DNA of 64,000 nucleotides, taken from NCBI RefSeq assembly GCF_029688735.1, contig NZ_JARULD010000004.1, positions 186,001 through 250,000 of the forward strand, given 5' to 3'. This document shows positions 8,538 to 16,275 of this stretch, piece after piece (positions within the stretch are counted from its first letter, which is position 1; every line of letters begins with the position of its first letter). The notes below the pieces were generated by a model. The model was given only the letters and a program-made list of their open reading frames with translations, made no database searches and was not told the DNA's origin. Source of the DNA: Qipengyuania flavescens (GTDB lineage: Bacteria; Pseudomonadota; Alphaproteobacteria; Sphingomonadales; Sphingomonadaceae). Position numbers and translations under genes: made by a program.

Positions 8538-9476
8538 ATGAGCACACCGCCCGCAATCCGCATCGACAATCTCGTCAAGGAATATGCCTCGCCGGGGCCG
8601 GGCGAGCCGCCGAAGCTGGCTCTGAAGGGTGTGAGCTTCGATGTGCCCCAAGGCGGCATCTTCGGACTGCTGGGGCCGAACGGGGCGGGCAAGTCGACGC
8701 TGATCAATATTCTTGCAGGCCTCGTCACAAAGACCGGAGGCAGCGCCGAGATTTGGGGTTTCGACATCGGCGAGAACCCGCGCAATGCGAAGCGCAGCAT
8801 CGGGATCGTTCCGCAGGAAATCGTCTTCGATCCCTTCTTCACGCCCTTCGAAGTGCTGGAGAACCAAGGCGGCTTTTACGGCATTCCGAAAGCCGAGCGC
8901 CGCAGCGAGGAGCTGCTGAAAGCTGTACATCTGTGGGACAAGCGCGACGCCTATGCGCGCACGCTTTCGGGCGGGATGAAGCGCCGCCTGCTGATCGCCA
9001 AGGCCATGGTTCACTCGCCGCCGATTCTCGTGCTCGACGAGCCGACTGCAGGCGTGGATGTCGAACTGCGCCGCCAGCTGTGGGAGCTGGTCACCGAGCT
9101 GAATGCGCAAGGAGTCACGGTGGTGCTGACCACCCACTATCTCGAGGAAGCCGAGCAGCTCTGCGACCGCATCGCCATCATCAATCACGGCGAGCTGATC
9201 GCCGAGAAGCCGACCCGCGAACTGGTCGGGATGGCGCGCGAGAAAGTGGTCGCCGTCACGGTCGACAAGGACCTCGGCGGACCGATCATGGAAGAGGCTT
9301 TCGTGCGCGCCGAAGTCGTCCAGCCGCGCAAGCTCGAAATCACCTACGACCGCGACAAGGCGAGCGCGGGACAGGTGCTATCGATCGTGCAGTCGCACGG
9401 CTATGCGATCGAGGACGTGACGACGCGCGAAGCCGATCTGGAGGACGTCTTCGTCCAGCTGACCGGCTCCGGCTGA
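8538..9476 (+). CDS. ABC transporter ATP-binding protein (YadG-like)
   Basis: ATPase subunit of 312 aa for an ABC-2 type exporter. Walker A is GPNGAGKS, the signature is LSGGMKRR, Walker B is ILVLDEPT, and the switch His follows in VVLTTHYLEEAEQLCDR. A roughly 80-residue C-terminal extension resembles YadG/DrrA-type ATPases. The start at 8538 (MSTPPAIRID) is preferred over a TTG at 8529. No permease gene lies next to it, which is unusual for this family; the partner must be elsewhere. The substrate is unknown. Confidence 0.9.
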   Translation: MSTPPAIRIDNLVKEYASPGPGEPPKLALKGVSFDVPQGGIFGLLGPNGAGKSTLINILAGLVTKTGGSAEIWGFDIGENPRNAKRSIGIVPQEIVFDPFFTPFEVLENQGGFYGIPKAERRSEELLKAVHLWDKRDAYARTLSGGMKRRLLIAKAMVHSPPILVLDEPTAGVDVELRRQLWELVTELNAQGVTVVLTTHYLEEAEQLCDRIAIINHGELIAEKPTRELVGMAREKVVAVTVDKDLGGPIMEEAFVRAEVVQPRKLEITYDRDKASAGQVLSIVQSHGYAIEDVTTREADLEDVFVQLTGSG

Positions 9477-9494
9477 TTCAATCCGAATGTCGGC

Positions 9495-9683
9495 TTAGTA
9501 GATCGCCTGGCGACCAAGGCCTGCGTCTTTGACGCGCATGGCGGCCCAGTGATGCGGCTCGACTTCTTCCATCGGCGTCTTGCAGCAGCGGCAGCGGCCG
9601 AACTGCTGGCCTCCGGCGCGCTTGATGCCTTCGCGATCGACAGAGTGCTTTCCGAACGCGCAAGCGATTTGACCCAGTTTCAT
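9495..9683 (-). CDS. Small zinc-ribbon-like protein
   Basis: A 62-residue protein with C8, H13, C31, C33, C34 and a later HH pair. The arrangement (C-x-F-G-K-H, then GRCRCCKTPM) resembles short zinc-ribbon proteins of the DUF1660 kind, but the match is partial. It lies between two plus-strand genes. The ATG at 9683 is preceded by GGAGGG about ten bases away, which supports real translation. Its function is unknown. Confidence 0.6.
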   Translation of the reverse strand: MKLGQIACAFGKHSVDREGIKRAGGQQFGRCRCCKTPMEEVEPHHWAAMRVKDAGLGRQAIY

Positions 9684-9823
9684 ATGTGCGTGACCCTCCA
9701 GTCCACTTTTTTGTCTTTCCCCTGTCGAGTCGCGCCTTAACCATAGCGCCTGCCCAGTTCAGCCCTCCTGCGCCGAGTCGTTCCTCGCTTGCCGCGTGGC
9801 GAAGCCTTGGGCATGACGCGCGC

Positions 9824-11419
9824 ATGACAGAACCCCACGACGTCCTCATCATCGGATCGGGTGCCGCAGGCCTGACGGCTGCATTGGCGCTGGCGGAGCA
9901 CAAGACAGTGCTGGTCCTCGCCAAGGGCACGCTCGAGAGCGGGTCGACTGCGTGGGCACAAGGGGGCATCGCAGCTGTGCTCGATGCGGGCGATACGTTC
10001 GAGGACCACATTCGCGATACCATGGTGGCGGGCGCGGGGCTCAACGATCTCGAAACGGTCGAATTCGTCATCGAACGGGCACCGGCTGCCATCGACCGAT
10101 TATGCGAGCTGGGCGTGCCCTTCAACCGCGAGGCGATGGACGAGGGCGGCGATCTCCACCTCACCCGCGAGGGCGGCCATTCGCACCGCCGGATCGCCCA
10201 TGTCGACGACGCCACCGGCTGGGCGGTGCAGGCGGCCTTACTGAAAGCGGCGGAGGAGAGCCCGAACATTACCCTGTTGCCGGGGCAGAGCTGCATCGAC
10301 CTCATTACCGGGCGCAACCAGGTGGAGTATTCGGGATCCGGCCGCGTCTGGGGCGCCTATGCGCTAGACGAGGATAGCGGCGAAGTCGTCGCCCATGTCG
10401 CGCGGGCTACCGTGCTGGCGGCTGGCGGGGCGGGCCGCGTCTATCTGTTCAGCACGGCGCCGCGCGGGGCGACGGGCGACGGTATCGCGATGGCGTGGCG
10501 AGCGGGCGCGCGCGTTTCCAACATGGAGATGATGCAGTTCCACCCGACCTGCCTCTACAACCTCGAGGTCAAGAACTTCCTCATCACAGAGGCGGTGCGT
10601 GGCGAGGGCGGGCGGCTGGTCAACCCGGACACGGGCGAGCGCTACATGGAAAAATACGATGCCGAGCGCATGGAGCTTGCTCCCCGCGACATCGTCGCGC
10701 GCGCCAACGACGATCAGATCAAGCGCCACGGCCTCGACTACGTCCACCTCGACATCAGCCACCAGCCGCCCGAGTTCGTGAAGGAGCATTTCCCGACGAT
10801 CCATGAGAAGCTGCTCGGCCTCGGCATCGACATGACCAAAGGGCCTATCCCGGTGGTCCCGGCCCAGCATTATACCTGCGGCGGGGTGAAGATCGGCCTC
10901 GACGCGAAGACCGACCTGCCGGGCCTGTGGGCGGCGGGCGAATGCACCGAGAGCGGGCTGCATGGCGCCAACCGCCTCGCGTCCAACAGCTTGCTCGAAT
11001 GCTTCGTGTTCGGTGAGGCTGCGGCAAAGGATATCCTCGCATGCTGGGACAAGCTTGACGATCCGCCGGAAATCCTGCCGTGGGACGAAAGCCGCGTGAC
11101 CGATTCCGACGAGGAAGTGGTCATCAAGCAGAACTGGACCGAAATCCGCCGCTTCATGTGGAATTACGTCGGCATCGTACGCACCACCAAGCGGCTGGAG
11201 CGCGCCGCCAATCGGATCGAGATGCTGCGTCAGGAGGTGGAGGATTATTACGGCAGCTTCCGCGTCACGACCGATCTGATCGAACTGCGCAACCTGCTCG
11301 AATGTGCCGCGCTGATCGTGAGAAGCGCGCTGCGGCGGCACGAGAGCCGAGGCCTGCATTTCATACTCGACTACCCCGAAACGTCGTCCGTCGCCCGCGA
11401 TACGGTGCTGGTGCCCTGA
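9824..11419 (+). CDS. nadB: L-aspartate oxidase
   Basis: FAD enzyme of 531 aa that oxidises L-aspartate to iminoaspartate, the first step of de novo NAD synthesis. The N-terminal dinucleotide fold reads VLIIGSGAAGLTAALAL. Other family blocks are STAWAQGGIAAV, EMMQFHPTCLY, the catalytic-loop region RGEGGRLVNPDTGERY, and GLWAAGECTESGLHGANRLASNSLLEC. The C-terminal three-helix domain is complete. I start at 9824 (MTEPHDVLIIG); the frame is open to 9686 but that extension looks non-coding. No nadA or nadC is adjacent. Confidence 0.97.
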   Translation: MTEPHDVLIIGSGAAGLTAALALAEHKTVLVLAKGTLESGSTAWAQGGIAAVLDAGDTFEDHIRDTMVAGAGLNDLETVEFVIERAPAAIDRLCELGVPFNREAMDEGGDLHLTREGGHSHRRIAHVDDATGWAVQAALLKAAEESPNITLLPGQSCIDLITGRNQVEYSGSGRVWGAYALDEDSGEVVAHVARATVLAAGGAGRVYLFSTAPRGATGDGIAMAWRAGARVSNMEMMQFHPTCLYNLEVKNFLITEAVRGEGGRLVNPDTGERYMEKYDAERMELAPRDIVARANDDQIKRHGLDYVHLDISHQPPEFVKEHFPTIHEKLLGLGIDMTKGPIPVVPAQHYTCGGVKIGLDAKTDLPGLWAAGECTESGLHGANRLASNSLLECFVFGEAAAKDILACWDKLDDPPEILPWDESRVTDSDEEVVIKQNWTEIRRFMWNYVGIVRTTKRLERAANRIEMLRQEVEDYYGSFRVTTDLIELRNLLECAALIVRSALRRHESRGLHFILDYPETSSVARDTVLVP

Positions 11420-11613
11420 TGTATGCACCTCGTCGACTACGGGTGTAATTTAAAGACCGTAGTATACGCTTTAGCGATGCTCGATGGCATTCCTTTGCGC
11501 GAAGTGCTGTTTCTCTGACCGAGGCAGTCGCATGTGGCGGCTGCCCCGATCGACCATCAAAGCCCATGCACGAGCGTTACGGGACTGTGCTCGGCTTCTG
11601 GTCCCAAATGGCC

Positions 11614-11645
11614 GGTCATCCTGGTTCCCCCCAAGGAGGATGATC
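11614..11645 (+). promoter_or_regulatory. Hairpin masking the ribosome-binding site of the 11648 gene
   Basis: Bases 11614-11622 (GGTCATCCT) pair with 11637-11645 (AGGATGATC) in a nine-pair stem with one G-U pair and a 14-nt loop. The purine-rich ribosome site AAGGAGG (11633-11639) lies partly in the loop and partly in the stem, two bases from the start codon. The paralogous gene at 15174 has the same arrangement. Pairing is seen by eye; a regulatory role is inferred. Confidence 0.55.
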
Positions 11646-11647
11646 CG

Positions 11648-12139
11648 ATGAAAACTTTTGTACACTTGACGTTCGCCGCAGCCGCTTCGGCTGCCATTCT
11701 CGCCACCCCGGTCACTGCCGGGCAGGACGACGGCATCGTCGTGACCTCGCCCGCTGCCATGACCGAATGGAAAGCGGACATGAACGCCCAGCTCGACCGC
11801 CAGCTGATCCGATCTGACGGATACCGCAATCAGGCCTTGCTGAGCGCCATCGTGCAGATCCGTTTCACGCTCGATGAAGCGGGCAAGCCGACAAACCTTC
11901 AGACCCTCCATCATTCAGGGTCGCGGCGAGCTGCCCGCGTGGCGAAGATGGCCGTGCACAATCTGCGTGGGTTTGACCGGGCTCCGGTAACCGGTGCATC
12001 GGACGCGACCTATCAGGCCAACCTCGTCTTCGCTCGTGATCCGAACGAAGGCGAGACGCTCAAGGCCGAATTGGCCGATCTCGAAAGAGCGCGCCTGGCC
12101 GCCGGTGACGGCGCGGATGTCATCATGCTCGGTGGCTGA
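11648..12139 (+). CDS. Secreted TonB-C-terminal-like protein, paralogue A
   Basis: An exported protein of 163 aa: signal peptide 1-24 (ending PVTAG), then a domain whose pattern (VQIRFTLDEAGKPTNLQTLHHSGS, then ANLVFARDP) resembles the C-terminal domain of TonB. It lacks the membrane anchor and Pro-rich linker of TonB. The C-terminal helix is charged. A paralogue lies at 15174-15671, on the other side of the peptide locus. The ATG has AAGGAGG eight bases upstream, inside a hairpin. Function is unknown; periplasmic location is predicted. Confidence 0.75.
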   Translation: MKTFVHLTFAAAASAAILATPVTAGQDDGIVVTSPAAMTEWKADMNAQLDRQLIRSDGYRNQALLSAIVQIRFTLDEAGKPTNLQTLHHSGSRRAARVAKMAVHNLRGFDRAPVTGASDATYQANLVFARDPNEGETLKAELADLERARLAAGDGADVIMLGG

Positions 12140-12159
12140 TCGCAGTCCGGCCCGAAACC

Positions 12160-12199
12160 AAAAGCCATGGCCGCGCCCCTGATGGGGTGCGGCCATGGC
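12160..12199 (-). terminator. Rho-independent terminator of the leftward peptide operon
   Basis: Bases 12164-12174 (GCCATGGCCGC) pair perfectly with 12189-12199, and an inner CCCC-TGAT-GGGG extends the stem. Read on the minus strand, the hairpin is followed by TTTTGGTTT. It lies about 20 bases past the stop of the last peptide gene. Confidence 0.85.
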
Positions 12200-12216
12200 A
12201 TGGGCGCGGACTTGGA

Positions 12217-12447
12217 TTACAACGAACCGCGCGAGCCGAGCAGATCTTCGAAGGGATCGGGATACGGCATGATCGCCCCGTCCGTCGTCCAGTCGTCGTC
12301 GCTGTCGCCGAGCGGATCGGTGCCGCCCGAGACATCGTCGAGCGAAGCCGGGTCGAGCTGTTCGATGCGCGCCTTGGCCGCGTCCGCGGCATTGGCGATG
12401 ACCGAAGCGAGTTGTGCCTGGCCGAGCCGGCCTGCCTTGCTTTTCAT
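12217..12447 (-). CDS. Double-glycine leader peptide A (RiPP/bacteriocin-type precursor candidate)
   Basis: A 76-residue peptide made of two parts. Residues 1-42 look like a leader: Lys-rich start, amphipathic helix, then LDPASLDDVSGG, which fits the double-glycine consensus cut by C39 peptidase transporters. Residues 43-76 would be the product, an acidic segment rich in Asp and Pro (WTTDGAIMPYPDPFEDLL). The leader matches that of the neighbouring peptide at 23 of 42 positions with GG at exactly the same place, while the cores share mainly TDG and PDP. AAGGAG stands before the ATG. No maturation enzyme or transporter is adjacent, so toxin, signal or scaffold roles are all open. Confidence 0.7.
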   Translation of the reverse strand: MKSKAGRLGQAQLASVIANAADAAKARIEQLDPASLDDVSGGTDPLGDSDDDWTTDGAIMPYPDPFEDLLGSRGSL

Positions 12448-12468
12448 GATGGTTCTCCTTCCATTGCT

Positions 12469-12508
12469 GGTCCGGAGATGAATCGGGGCCGCACCGGCCG
12501 TCCGGACC
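12469..12508 (-). repeat. Inverted repeat upstream of leader peptide A
   Basis: GGTCCGGA at 12469-12476 is repeated in inverse at 12501-12508 around a GC-rich centre. It lies in the 183-bp spacer between the two peptide genes, just ahead of the ribosome site of peptide A. It may be a processing or attenuation hairpin that sets the ratio of the two peptides. Confidence 0.35.
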
Positions 12509-12630
12509 TGCGGCGGGCCGCCCTTGACGCGCCAGAAGCTCTTCCTTGGCATCGCACGGTTGGGATTGCGTAGGAAAGGGTGGGGACCGCAGCCAAGGGA
12601 GGCGGCGATCCCCATAGACGCACGGGTTCG

Positions 12631-12897
12631 CTAGAGCTCCGAAGCGTCGCCGTTCAGGAAATCGAGCATCGGATCGGGATTGGTCGGTGCCATACCGTCG
12701 GTAACAACATCGCCGATGTCGCCCATGCCTGGAAAGATGGAGCCGCCGGTGGGACTGGAAATAGGTTCGACGCCACCTGCGACGGCATCTAGCGTCGTGG
12801 CATCCAGCTGGACGATGCGCGCCTTCGCGAGATCGCCGGCCTGGCCGAGGGCGGCTGTCAGATCGGCGCTGTCGAGGCGCCCTGCTTTCTTCGTCAT
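12631..12897 (-). CDS. Double-glycine leader peptide B (RiPP/bacteriocin-type precursor candidate)
   Basis: Paralogue of the peptide at 12217, 88 aa. The leader (residues 1-42) ends in LDATTLDAVAGG, with GG at positions 41-42 as in peptide A. The 46-residue core is Gly/Pro/Asp-rich (SSPTGG, GMGDIGD, VTDGM, NPDPMLDFL) and lacks Cys, so lanthionine or disulfide chemistry is not expected. AAGGA lies nine bases before the ATG. Its start is only 28 bp after the stop of the Cys-rich gene upstream, so they are almost certainly one transcript. Confidence 0.7.
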   Translation of the reverse strand: MTKKAGRLDSADLTAALGQAGDLAKARIVQLDATTLDAVAGGVEPISSPTGGSIFPGMGDIGDVVTDGMAPTNPDPMLDFLNGDASEL

Positions 12898-12925
12898 CTT
12901 CGGTTTCCTTTCTACGACCCGGACT

Positions 12926-13390
12926 TCAAGCGTGGACCCGTTCCCTGCGGTCCGGGGGGCCGACAGGAGAGGGTGTTGCATGGACATGTGGCGAGACTGC
13001 GTCGCTCTTCTTGCGGCGGGTCACGATCTGGGGGCAGCGCAGGCAGCTCGCGGTGCCGTTCTCGGCAAACCAGCGGCAGGTTGCGCGCAGGGTGCAGGCG
13101 GGCGCGACATCGACGACCGGCTGCAGGCGCTTGATGATTTCGCGCCCCAACCCGCAGCCGCCTTCCTTCCATTGCCCGCAGCCCTTGTTGGCGCAGGGAG
13201 CGGCGAAGCGGAGTGCATGGCCGGGATCGACGCCGAGATGTTCGGCGTCGAAATCTTCCGGCAGATCGACGCCCTTCTCGACATAGGAGACGCGCGGCGC
13301 GCCTTCTTCCTCGAGCACGACGCCCAGCAGACGCGCTTCGGGATGCTGGTGCGGCGCGCTGGGGCAATCCAGCTGCTTCTCTTCGGCCAT
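12926..13390 (-). CDS. Cysteine-rich protein of unknown function, first gene of the peptide operon
   Basis: A soluble protein of 154 aa with eight Cys: C9, then C66-x4-C71-x7-C79, then C99-x5-C105-x10-C116-x2-C119 in the context CRWFAENGTASCLRCPQIVT. The spacing suggests metal or Fe-S binding, although no standard ferredoxin or radical-SAM motif is present. I recall similar sequences carrying vague names such as nitrogen fixation protein, without function. The last 30 residues are basic and low in pattern. GGGGAG precedes the ATG by eight bases. Its tight linkage to the two leader peptides suggests a role in their making or use, which is inference. Confidence 0.65.
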   Translation of the reverse strand: MAEEKQLDCPSAPHQHPEARLLGVVLEEEGAPRVSYVEKGVDLPEDFDAEHLGVDPGHALRFAAPCANKGCGQWKEGGCGLGREIIKRLQPVVDVAPACTLRATCRWFAENGTASCLRCPQIVTRRKKSDAVSPHVHATPSPVGPPDRRERVHA

Positions 13391-13499
13391 GGCGATTCTC
13401 CCCGATGTCAGTTCCAGGGAGCGAGGCTAGCGAGACTGGGGAGGGCGAAAATACGCCAGCGGGCCTAGTCGATCCGTCCTAGTGCGATTGGGGGAAGCG

Positions 13500-13829
13500 C
13501 TATTGCGAGGTCGAGGGGCTGGGCACGTTCCAGTCCGAACGCAGCGGCCAGTCGTCGAGCGCGAAGCTGCGGACTGTAGACAGCGGAATGGGCCGGAAGA
13601 AGAAAACCCCCATGCTTTGGCCCAATTGCCATGCCACTTCGCCGGAGACGACAAGGTCGGCCGTCAGTTGGATGGTCACCGGCGCGCCGACGTTGCCGGG
13701 CAAGGCGTCGCCCTCGATCATGCAGCCGGACTGCGAGAGATTGCGCATTGTGCAGACGGTGTCGGTGCCCGCGATGGTTGCACGGATGGCCTCGCGCGTC
13801 TGGCTGCGGTCTTTTTTCCTGCGGTCCAT
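13500..13829 (-). CDS. PilZ domain protein
   Basis: A single-domain protein of 109 aa. The N terminus has the basic DRRKKDRSQTRE patch, and the NLSQSGCMIEG segment matches the second half of the PilZ c-di-GMP site ((D/N)xSxxG), so cyclic-di-GMP binding is plausible although the first RxxxR motif is imperfect. The end is a beta-rich tail. It lies 110 bp upstream of the peptide operon on the same strand and might be cotranscribed. A diguanylate cyclase gene at 18394 could supply its ligand. Confidence 0.8.
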   Translation of the reverse strand: MDRRKKDRSQTREAIRATIAGTDTVCTMRNLSQSGCMIEGDALPGNVGAPVTIQLTADLVVSGEVAWQLGQSMGVFFFRPIPLSTVRSFALDDWPLRSDWNVPSPSTSQ

Positions 13830-13978
13830 TGTTCGTTAGGTCCTGGATCGAGGCTCACGGTTGCGGAGTGACGCACCTGACTGGATAAGGCTTGTATACG
13901 TACGACATTCGCAATGGACTTGGCCGGATGTTTCGGCTGAAAAGGGCTGGAAAGCTTTTGAATTCAGAGGAACGAGGT

Positions 13979-14866
13979 ATGCCAAAGGCACAGGCGAACG
14001 GGATCGAAATCCATTACGAGGAGCATGGAGATCCGGCAGCCGATCCGATGCTGCTAATCATGGGTTTCGGCGCGCAGCTGACCCTGTGGCCCGACGAGCT
14101 GGTCGAAGCGCTGGCCGGGCACGGCTTCCGCGTAATCCGCTACGACAATCGCGACATCGGGCTGAGCGAGAAGTTCGACGGGGTGAAGGCGCCGGGCATC
14201 CTCAAGATGACGCTGCTGACCAAGCTCGGCTTCACACCCAAGGTGCCCTATACGCTGGCCGACATGGCGGACGACGGGGTCGGCCTGCTCGATGCGCTGG
14301 AGATCGACCGCGCGCATATAGTGGGCGCCAGCATGGGCGGGATGATCGCGCAGCATGTCGCCGCGCGCTATTCGCAGCGCTGCAAGTCGCTGACGTCGAT
14401 CTTTTCGACTACCGGCAATCCCAAGCTGCCCGCCGCGAAGCCCGAAGCTTTGAAGGCGCTGGTAACGCGTCCCAGGAGCATGGAGGAAGAGGCGCTGGTC
14501 GATCACGGCGTGATGCTCGCCCGCACCATCGGCTCACCCGGATACCCGTCCGACGAGGAGCGTCTGCGGAACCGTGCGCGGGCAAGCGTGCAGCGCAGCA
14601 TCTATCCCGAAGGGCCGACCCGCCATCTTTCGGCGATCGTCGCAGATGGCGACCGCCGCGAGATGCTCAAGGATGTCTGCGTCCCCACCCTCGTCATGCA
14701 TGGCGAGGACGATCCGCTGGTGCCGGTCGAGGGCGGGCGCGATACCGCCGCAGCGATCCCCGGCGCGAAGCTCAAGACCATTCCGGGATGGGGTCACGAC
14801 TTGCCGCTGGAGCTGGTCGACGAGGTGGCGGAGGCCATTGCGTCCCACGCCCGTGCCACCGCTTAG
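13979..14866 (+). CDS. Alpha/beta-fold hydrolase
   Basis: A 295-residue esterase or lipase-like protein. The nucleophile elbow is GASMGG, the acid is in HGEDDPLVP and the catalytic His in GWGHDLP. The oxyanion region near the N terminus reads LLIMGFGAQ, and RVIRYDNRDIGLS is typical of this subfamily. The substrate cannot be told from sequence. I start at 13979 (MPKAQANGIEIHYEEHG), where the family begins; the frame is open back to 13892. Confidence 0.9.
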   Translation: MPKAQANGIEIHYEEHGDPAADPMLLIMGFGAQLTLWPDELVEALAGHGFRVIRYDNRDIGLSEKFDGVKAPGILKMTLLTKLGFTPKVPYTLADMADDGVGLLDALEIDRAHIVGASMGGMIAQHVAARYSQRCKSLTSIFSTTGNPKLPAAKPEALKALVTRPRSMEEEALVDHGVMLARTIGSPGYPSDEERLRNRARASVQRSIYPEGPTRHLSAIVADGDRREMLKDVCVPTLVMHGEDDPLVPVEGGRDTAAAIPGAKLKTIPGWGHDLPLELVDEVAEAIASHARATA

Positions 14867-15173
14867 CGAGTCGCTCGAAAGACGCCTCTTGAGCCGGTTA
14901 CTTTGGATGCCGATGCGGGTTCAAAATTGTTAACCACAGCGCGAATGATGCTTTAGCTCGTTATAAAGTTACAACTTTGTATAGATGCGACATGCTAAAG
15001 TGACCGGATTTTGACATTAGTAGCGATTCATGTATTCACGAAGACGTCGCGAGCGTCCGCAGAAGCCTCGACGCTGATCGACCAAAGACCGCTATCGCTA
15101 TATAACAAGGTTTGTCGCACTTCGTGTGATACTCTCTTCGGCCGATCATCCTCTATGCGTAAAGGATGATCCC
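14867..15173. other. AT-rich intergenic region with an operator-like palindrome
   Basis: About 300 bases ahead of the secreted-protein gene at 15174, with no gene. AAAGTT-AC-AACTTT at 14965-14978 is a perfect inverted repeat flanked by TATA sequences. TTGACA near 15012 has a weak -10 partner. AAAGACCG followed by TATATAAC at about 15083-15105 has a counterpart (AAAGACCG, then TATAC) ahead of the paralogue at 11648, so this may be the promoter the two genes share. Confidence 0.4.
15144..15171 (+). promoter_or_regulatory. Hairpin masking the ribosome-binding site of the 15174 gene
   Basis: Bases 15144-15152 (GATCATCCT) pair perfectly with 15163-15171 (AGGATGATC), nine pairs with a 10-nt loop. 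The ribosome site AAAGGA is largely inside the downstream arm, two bases before the ATG. It matches in position and arm sequence the hairpin at 11614-11645. Confidence 0.6.
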
Positions 15174-15671
15174 ATGAATAGGCTTTCCATATTCGCCATG
15201 TCCGTTGCCGTCACGGCATCGCTGCTCGCCACGCCGTTGGCGTCGCAGGAGATCGTCGTGTCTCCTACCTCGCCCAGCGAGTTCGTGGATAATGTGCAGA
15301 AGGATCTGGACCGGCACCTCCGACAGATACGCGTTTCACCTCAATCGGCTCCAAGCGGTGCTGCGAGTGTGCGCTTCACCGCCGGTGTCGACGGACGCCC
15401 GGAAAACGTGACGATCTATCGCAAATCCGGCTCCTCCCAGGTGGACCGAGCGAGCCGACGCGCAGTCTCGCGACTTACCAGCCTTTCACCCTTGCCGCGG
15501 GGCAGTGCGAACGGCCAGCTAATTCAGGCGAACATCATTTTCGCCAATAACGAGAAGCAAGCCGAGCGGCTCTCACGCCAATTGGCACGCGAAGAAAGTC
15601 GTCGGCTCGCGTCGTCTCCGGCTGAGCGCAGCGTCCTCGCGCTGACGGTCGGCGGTCCCCCCGTCTCCTGA
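15174..15671 (+). CDS. Secreted TonB-C-terminal-like protein, paralogue B
   Basis: An exported protein of 165 aa related to the 11648 gene. It has a signal peptide (cleavage near LASQ, residue 24), a TonB-C-like domain (SVRFTAGVDGRPENVTIYRKSGSSQVDRAS) and a charged C-terminal helix. Both paralogues keep the order IVV-(S/T)P, LDR-L, V-F-T, SGS and ANI/LVFA. No function is known. Its ribosome site is sequestered in a perfect nine-pair hairpin. Confidence 0.75.
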   Translation: MNRLSIFAMSVAVTASLLATPLASQEIVVSPTSPSEFVDNVQKDLDRHLRQIRVSPQSAPSGAASVRFTAGVDGRPENVTIYRKSGSSQVDRASRRAVSRLTSLSPLPRGSANGQLIQANIIFANNEKQAERLSRQLAREESRRLASSPAERSVLALTVGGPPVS

Positions 15672-15691
15672 CGACGATGCGATTACCGTCT

Positions 15692-15735
15692 CGGCACGGG
15701 GCGGTGTTCGTCTGCGGGAACGGTGTCCCGTGCCG
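15692..15735 (+). terminator. Inverted repeat, possible terminator
   Basis: CGGCACGGG at 15692-15700 pairs perfectly with CCCGTGCCG at 15727-15735, with a 26-nt loop, 20 bases after the stop of the 15174 gene. An ATTTTG follows about nine bases later. The loop is long for a terminator, so this is tentative. Confidence 0.4.
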
Positions 15736-16275
15736 GGGTCGCCATTTTGAACCGAACGATTGCGGGCTCTGCTTCGGCGGGGCCCGACTTCCGGACAGTT
15801 GCGAGGCCGCAAGATTAAAAAATTGCGCGCTCGGATTCGAATGAATCGCAAGGGCGATGCATCCTTTTTGCCCGCAAAATTTTTTTCGCAGATTCATTTT
15901 CCGGCTTGCAGGCCGCGCCAGTCCAGCTTTCCCCACGCGTCGCGGCGTTGCAGCAAGGTAGGACACCCGGCTTCGAGCTGCGTCCGCGCCATTAAATCTT
16001 CATTCACCCTCTTGCGTGCGAGTCCAGCCTGATTCAGTATCTAGTAGTCGGGCTACCGGGGGTACCCACAAGACCTAGCATCGAGGGCGTCCATCCCCAT
16101 ATGGGATGTGCGCCGCGTCCGCGCCGGTCTGTGGGTAAAAAAGGGATAAGTTTCCGCCCTGCGACCGGCAAAAATTGGTAGGCGTGTCTCTGGCTCGCCG
16201 ACTCGAACACAAGCGGAACACGCGCCCGGACATGCGACGACCAGCAGCCGGGCCCAAACGGCGGGGCTGACCACG
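15736..16275. other. Long intergenic region upstream of nrdA
   Basis: About 540 bases without a convincing gene; the short open frames here lack ribosome sites and domains. It is AT-richer at 15810-15900 (runs of A and T). A near-palindrome centred on CCCATATGGG lies at about 16096-16105, and candidate NrdR boxes at 16032-16081. This is probably the nrdA control region. Confidence 0.4.
16032..16081 (+). promoter_or_regulatory. Candidate NrdR boxes upstream of nrdA
   Basis: ATTCAGTATCTAGTAG (16032-16047) and CCACAAGACCTAGCAT (16066-16081) each match about 10 of 16 positions of the NrdR box consensus (acaCwATATaTwGtgt). They are 34 bp apart, whereas known pairs sit at 31-32 bp, so the match is weak. 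NrdR is the ATP/dATP-sensing repressor of ribonucleotide reductase genes. Confidence 0.3.

Noticed and set aside
15760..16032. A 90-codon frame upstream of nrdA
   Set aside because: No ribosome site, no domain, and composition follows the AT-rich intergenic DNA.
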